Origin: Toxorhynchites rutilus septentrionalis
Lineage: Eukaryota > Arthropoda > Insecta > Diptera > Culicidae
Direction of reading: 5' to 3'
Length of the DNA: 64,000 nucleotides
Assembly: GCF_029784135.1 (NCBI RefSeq)
Contig: NC_073746.1
Coordinates: 9,519,380 to 9,583,379 of the forward strand
The translations under genes and the position numbers were made by a program. The first letter of the stretch is position 1. Each line of letters opens with the position of its first letter. Under the pieces are notes generated by a model. It worked only from the letters and a program-made list of their open reading frames with translations, was not told where the DNA came from and did not search any database. Positions 59,562-64,000 of the stretch are shown in pieces.

Positions 59562-60607
59562 TGCTTGTTGTTTTGCTCCCTTTCGTCGTCGCTGTCCTCT
59601 CGTCGCCTCCTGCATTGGCGCCGTGCTCTTAAGCGTGTAGATGACATCGCCGATTCGTCTGTCTCGTTGCCATCGGATTTTCCACTAGCAGGTCTGTCGA
59701 TCACTTCGCCACTAGCAGGAGGTTGTTGACCAGATGTACTGGGCAACGACCTGCTATCCGATGGTCGATTCGAACCCGATATAGGTATGATAGGGATAGT
59801 GAGCGGTGGGAATTGTGTTTCCGATTGTGTATCGATCGGTTCTATTGTAGGTACGGGAATCGGCAGCTGTTTTTGCTGCTGCTTCTGCTTCTTCGGCGGC
59901 GGATGCCGCAATACAGACGTTGGATGACTCGGTGTCGTTGTTTGTTGGACATGCGGTTTCGCAGTTGGTTTAGCATTCAAAGCTGCTGGCTGCTTCGTAG
60001 CATCAGCGTATGATTATTGTACGAGCAGCTTCTTGTTCTGAACGCAGGACGCTCCGACGTGGATGAATTCACGACAATGTCGGCATGTTTGACGCTGACC
60101 AAAATAGGATAGCAGCGTCAATTCGCCTTCGATGACAACCCATGATTCTATGTTGTGTTTTACGATCATTTTCACAACTCGGACACCAGTGCAGATACCC
60201 GGAAAAAAGTACTGCTGATCATTTCCGCATATCTGCTCTCGCACTGAGATGACGTCACCGTATGCGGAGAGGAATTTAGTGATGGCATCATCCGACACGT
60301 CTTCAGACAAATCGAATAATTTGACCTCCACTGCACCATCCTCCATCGTTATTCGTAGGGGAATCGTCACCCCTCCTTCCACTGTCACCTCGTGTTTTCC
60401 GTCGTGTTCTTCGCACACTTTTTGTGCCAGCGCCAGATCGACTACCTTCACGAAGGCACATCCGAGGCTTCGGCTACATTGGATTCTCGTCACTTCACCT
60501 GGTTTCAACCCCAGAATAGTTCCTATGAAATTCTGCACTTTCGTGTAGTCCGGCTTGCGCGGCAACATCGCATAATCTATGCGGAATGTATTTTCGCGCC
60601 GTACCAT
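59558..60607 (-). pseudogene. LINE ORF1 (RNA-binding protein with CCHC knuckle), one in-frame stop
   Basis: ATG at 60607 (MVRRENTFRIDYAMLPRKP). About 200 residues with an RRM-like KLFDLSEDVSDDAITKFLS segment and one CCHC knuckle CRHCREFIHVGASC (C-x2-C-x4-H-x4-C). A TAA at 60014-60016 then interrupts the frame. The same frame continues (SYADATKQPAALNAKP) through a basic, Pro/Gln-rich tail to a TGA at 59558. A single substitution, or programmed readthrough, could explain it. ORF1 delivers the element RNA in non-LTR elements of this type. Confidence 0.85.
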
Positions 60608-60744
60608 CACTGAGCCGTAGTATGCGGAAACACACAACTGCTCGGCGATGAAAATAACGCGGCGAAACGATTTAGCTTGTATAGACTTCCTGGTTTAGCT
60701 TAAGAGAAAACACGTCTGCTTGGCTCGGAAGATGAGCGCTAACT

Positions 60745-61147
60745 GATACAACCCCTTACATTGTTTTAACCCTCCCACTTCATCAGCTTTCAACTGTTCT
60801 GTTCTATGAATATTGATATGAGTGTAAAATCAAAGTTTCGAAAACGAAAGCGTTACGCCGGAGATCGAGATTTTGAGCGTTAATAGCTCCTAAACAACTG
60901 AACGAAATGGTATGACAAACACCTCATTCGAAAGATAAACTGTCTACGCGTTATATACTTGTTACCTTTTGATCCAAAAACTTGTTTCAATAGCCTTAAA
61001 ATTGCTTTTAAAATAGGCTATTGAACTCACCATATAAGCGAGCGCCGTTCGGAAATCCACTCAGTTATAATTGAACAGCGATTTGCGATTGGAGCATGTT
61101 GTCGCTGTCATGGTGAAGCCAACTTCGGTGTCATTAAGAGCCTATTT
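60745..61147. repeat. 403-bp direct repeat, right copy (5' flank of the LINE)
   Basis: Matches 55912-56314. The sequence continues beyond it (GTGCACTTCAGGCCAGAAGG) where the left copy is replaced by the LINE's A-rich tail, as expected for a target duplication. Confidence 0.9.
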
Positions 61148-62859
61148 GTGCACTTCAGGCCAGAAGGGAATCCATCAGGAAGAGAGTGCCACTGAAAAAG
61201 CAACCAAGAAAGTACCAGCATCGAAAAACGGTTCCGCTAGAGGCATCAGAGCAGCCGCCACACACACACATACACGCGCGGAACTCTTTTCGTTTGGTTG
61301 TTATCCAGCATCGAGAAGAATCTGGAAAGACGTTATCGTTGCTGAAAAATTATCTGCCAGTTCCCCTTGGAATTGAAAATTACATTCAATCGAAAGAGTT
61401 TATTTTTATGTTTTCTATCCATATAATACTGTGACCAAACACATTTCGTTTTGTGATTTTTCAATCAAGTGCGATCAACGAAAGACCACGTGGAATAAAA
61501 ATCATATCACAACACACAATGTATTATGTATTATACAACTTTTGTGTGATTGCTTCTTTTGCTGAATATTGTGCCAGCGTAACGCTCTCGTTTTCGAAGT
61601 CATTCAAATTTTCATTTATTCATTCATTCAGAATTGATTCAGATGGAACTAAAAGCAAATGATCACTAAATCAACGATAGTCCTACGTCACCCTTGCGGT
61701 TATACCACAGATATAACCCACTTCCTGTTTTTTTCTCCGTTAAAATTTTGTTTAATTGTTAAAAGATAGGCCAGCAAAAGATAGGTTGTTTTATTTTTAC
61801 GGAGCTCGAAAAAACGTCCGAAATTCGTGTCTCTACACTAGAATACCCCCTTAAATAAATGGTGTATTTGATGAAAATTTCAAATTTTATTTTTTTCTTT
61901 GAAACAGTTTTTCTCGCTGCCCTAGAAATGTTGTTTTGATTTTCGCATTACCAAAGGCGCAATAAAGTGAAGTGTTTTTGGGGTTAATTTTTCAAAGGTA
62001 AATATGTGTTCTTCCTCATGTAAGGATTATGTTCTCTGAAGTTGAAGTCGATCCCTTGCCTAGTTCTCGCGGTCCGTTAAAGGATTAAGCACGTTATAGG
62101 TAATTCAGGGAAAATAACACCTCCCACTCTTGTACTTGTACTAGAATTTGTCTGTCCAGCAATTAGAATGTAAACAAACAGAGAGAAAGAAAGAGATGCG
62201 AGCTAGATGTCCTTTCTGTCACTTTTCACTGTATGTATGACGGGTGGCAACAAATATTTTGGAAATTTTTATGAAATTAAAGATACATTATCGGTACTTA
62301 TTATGATTGCTTGCTGTGGTGGCTGAGAGCAGACAAGCGACCACAAAGCGATTTTTGCATGTTGTGTGAGGTGACATGGACACGTTGCTGTGGGGTGAAT
62401 TGGTCCTACAGGGTTGAAGCTTTTCTTTGGTCAAATTGATTCCAGATGTTGCGGAATTACAAAAAAAGGATAGACAGACAATGTTGGAAAAAGGAGGAGC
62501 TTGAAAGAGCAATGCAGGCCATCAAGGACGAATTTTCTTTGACCAAACATCGAAAGTATTTGAAAATACTCGAACAACAGTGAAAAGATCCATGTATAAT
62601 TCGAAATGGTCTCAACGCAGTTTCATGGCCTAGCTTCTGGCCAAGACATCTGATATCAATCCCAGATCACTGTTACTGATTGTAATATTACTCCAAATTA
62701 CTTAACCTTTTTTTCGATGAAACATACACTGGACCAAATCACTCCACAGACGGTTCAAATCACCTCGCATCAAATATTAATGTCCAAAAATCATCTCCTT
62801 TATTTTATTACATATTTAGTAGTTTAAAGCTCGGTATAATGATTAAACATTATTGATTG
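61148..62859. other. Sequence continuing the LINE's target repeat, then unique AT-rich DNA
   Basis: GCACTTCAGGCCAGAAGGGA...CACACACACATACACGCGCG and a GATAGTCCTACGTCACCCTT block near 61677 look like parts of an older dispersed element. Plus-strand frames here (GCYPASRRIWKDVIVAEKL) are short and broken. No gene called. Confidence 0.4.
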
Positions 62860-62865
62860 AGAACA

Positions 62866-62935
62866 GTGGCGTCGACTGGGGATGCGGAGGGGGCGGACCG
62901 CCCCCCTCCCTCGGTACACGATTTTAGAGGTGCAG
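62866..62935. mobile_element. Possible DNA-transposon end (CAGTGGCG plus GC hairpin)
   Basis: CAGTGGCGTCGACTGGGGAT followed by a perfect GGGGGCGGACCGCCCCC hairpin. CAGTGGCG starts are common on hAT-like non-autonomous elements. The other end is not in the window. Confidence 0.35.
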
Positions 62936-64000
62936 AATGAAACAAATTTGTATGAATAAAAAAAAAAATCTCGGTTGCCACATTAAAGTTCCTAAGTGAT
63001 TTTAATAGGGTAAACATAATTTAGAACTGAAAGAAAAATCAACACAGAGATATTTTCATTAGAATGAAAAATTTCGCCTTAAGTTTGTGGGTGAGGAGTG
63101 CATGTAATGCGTATGTATGTATGTTTCACAATATTTCGCCATCTTTCACGCAGCTTAAAAATTCTATCCTCTCAGAATATGTTTGCTTTCTCGTCGAAAA
63201 CTGTTCAAGGTATTTTTTTGCTGTGTATAGAGTCGAAGTTCTTGCCTTCAGCTGAATTTTGCAGGGACCTGAACTTGTGATTATCTGCAGGTGCTATATC
63301 CGATTAGTTTAGCTGAAGGGATAGCACATTCCAGCTAAACTCGTTGTGTTTATGAAGCGAGTCGTTTCATAAATACAATGGAGATGCATTCCGTTTGATG
63401 TTTTTCGGTCAAATTGTGTGGCACTGCCACAATCGCTGATTACTGCCGCTTAATTTCTTCTTCCGGAAGCGACACATTATGCATATAAAATCTGATAACT
63501 GTGAATAACTTGATAACTTGAAATAAGATTCTGCAGTGAGAGGAAAAAAAACTTGTAGTATTATCCTCATTGTTCATTTATTCAATTCATTAAATTTATA
63601 AATTTATTTCTAATATTGTGGGGCCAAAATATTATCGGAAATGCAGGAGGAATAAATGAACTTTTAGAATAAAAAATATAAATGACATTATAATAAACGA
63701 CAATTATAAATGTATTGGATGTGTATCAGAACAGGTTTTTTTTTCCACAAATGGTGACAAGTATTTTAAAAAAATATATCGAATAATAATTTTATACAAT
63801 CGGCCGAAAAACAGACGTTTATGACGCGACACTCTCGGATTTATTTTAAAATTGTATATATGGTCGCAGCTACCTTAAATCATAATTTTCATTGTCAGAT
63901 GACCAATTTTATTTACGAATGATTTTTAAAAAGACATACGATATCATTGACCTTTTTTGCAAAAAATCAAAACTCGAAATCTTGATGTCTGATTGAAATA
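62936..64000. other. AT-rich sequence, nothing recognised
   Basis: Short overlapping frames only; no feature supported. Confidence 0.4.

Larger units (their letters stand above)
56315..60744 (-). mobile_element. 4.4 kb LINE (non-LTR retrotransposon), nearly full length, minus strand
   Basis: Two ORFs (nucleic-acid-binding ORF1 and endonuclease/reverse-transcriptase ORF2) overlap by ATGA at 59558-59561. A 3' AATAAA-containing A-rich end lies at 56311-56345 (T-rich on the plus strand), and an identical 403-bp direct repeat flanks both sides. The 5' leader is 60608-60744. Clade uncertain: the FLWRG...GGLKLQLP region after the RT recalls L1/Tx1-like elements. Frame disruptions in both ORFs suggest it is no longer autonomous. 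Confidence 0.9.

Noticed and set aside
55912..61147. The 403-bp repeats as LTRs of a retrovirus-like element
   Set aside because: They lack TG...CA ends, there is no protease, integrase or primer site, and the body is a LINE with endonuclease and a poly(A) end.

Overview
The window looks like chromosomal DNA of an insect, most likely a culicine mosquito. The basis is spliceosomal introns, a gene resembling Drosophila crooked legs (crol), and a very dense mix of tRNA-derived SINEs, MITE-like inverted repeats, mariner copies, an RTE-like fragment and a LINE in an AT-rich background. No bacterial, CRISPR or rRNA features are seen. The species cannot be fixed from the sequence alone.

One gene dominates: a crol-like C2H2 zinc-finger gene on the minus strand, from about 48 kb down past base 1, so its 3' end lies outside the window. 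Its 5' part has a glutamine/alanine-rich first exon (47.3-47.6 kb) and three exons at 39.8-40.9 kb that carry proline/glutamine-rich sequence and a conserved KVNIEDLSQFLSYHEVFGK block. Then come a two-finger exon (30.6 kb) and a tandem array of 18 single-finger mini-exons, numbered Z1 (29.6 kb) to Z18 (1.7 kb) in transcription order. Each mini-exon is exactly 84 nt, begins and ends in phase 2, and has an intact AG acceptor and GTGAG donor. Any subset can therefore be joined in frame, and the last zinc ligand of each finger is supplied by the next exon. Full inclusion would give at least 20 nearly identical fingers; partial inclusion would give a large family of array lengths. This array is the most interesting system in the window.

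A small intronless gene encoding an MST-HMG-box (protamine-like) protein lies on the opposite strand at 29.9-30.35 kb, inside the crol intron between the two-finger exon and Z1.

The rest is intronic or upstream DNA filled with mobile elements. These include an RTE-like reverse transcriptase fragment (1-620), diverged repeats at 5.8-9.4 kb, and a mariner with a SINE nested in it (13.8-14.9 kb). Further along are other mariner/Tc1 remnants, a 27-bp-TIR element (19.3-20.2 kb), and a heptamer satellite split by three insertions (32.65-35.6 kb). There are also three copies of a tRNA-like SINE and two copies of a short GAGGGGCTTAGAATG-ended MITE. At 56.3-60.7 kb a 4.4 kb LINE is flanked by an almost perfect 403-bp direct repeat. 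GC/CT-rich stretches at 42.2-42.7, 47.6-48.2 and 52.3-53.8 kb are candidate promoters or 5' UTRs of the crol-like gene. A 500-N assembly gap lies at 26096-26595, inside the finger array.
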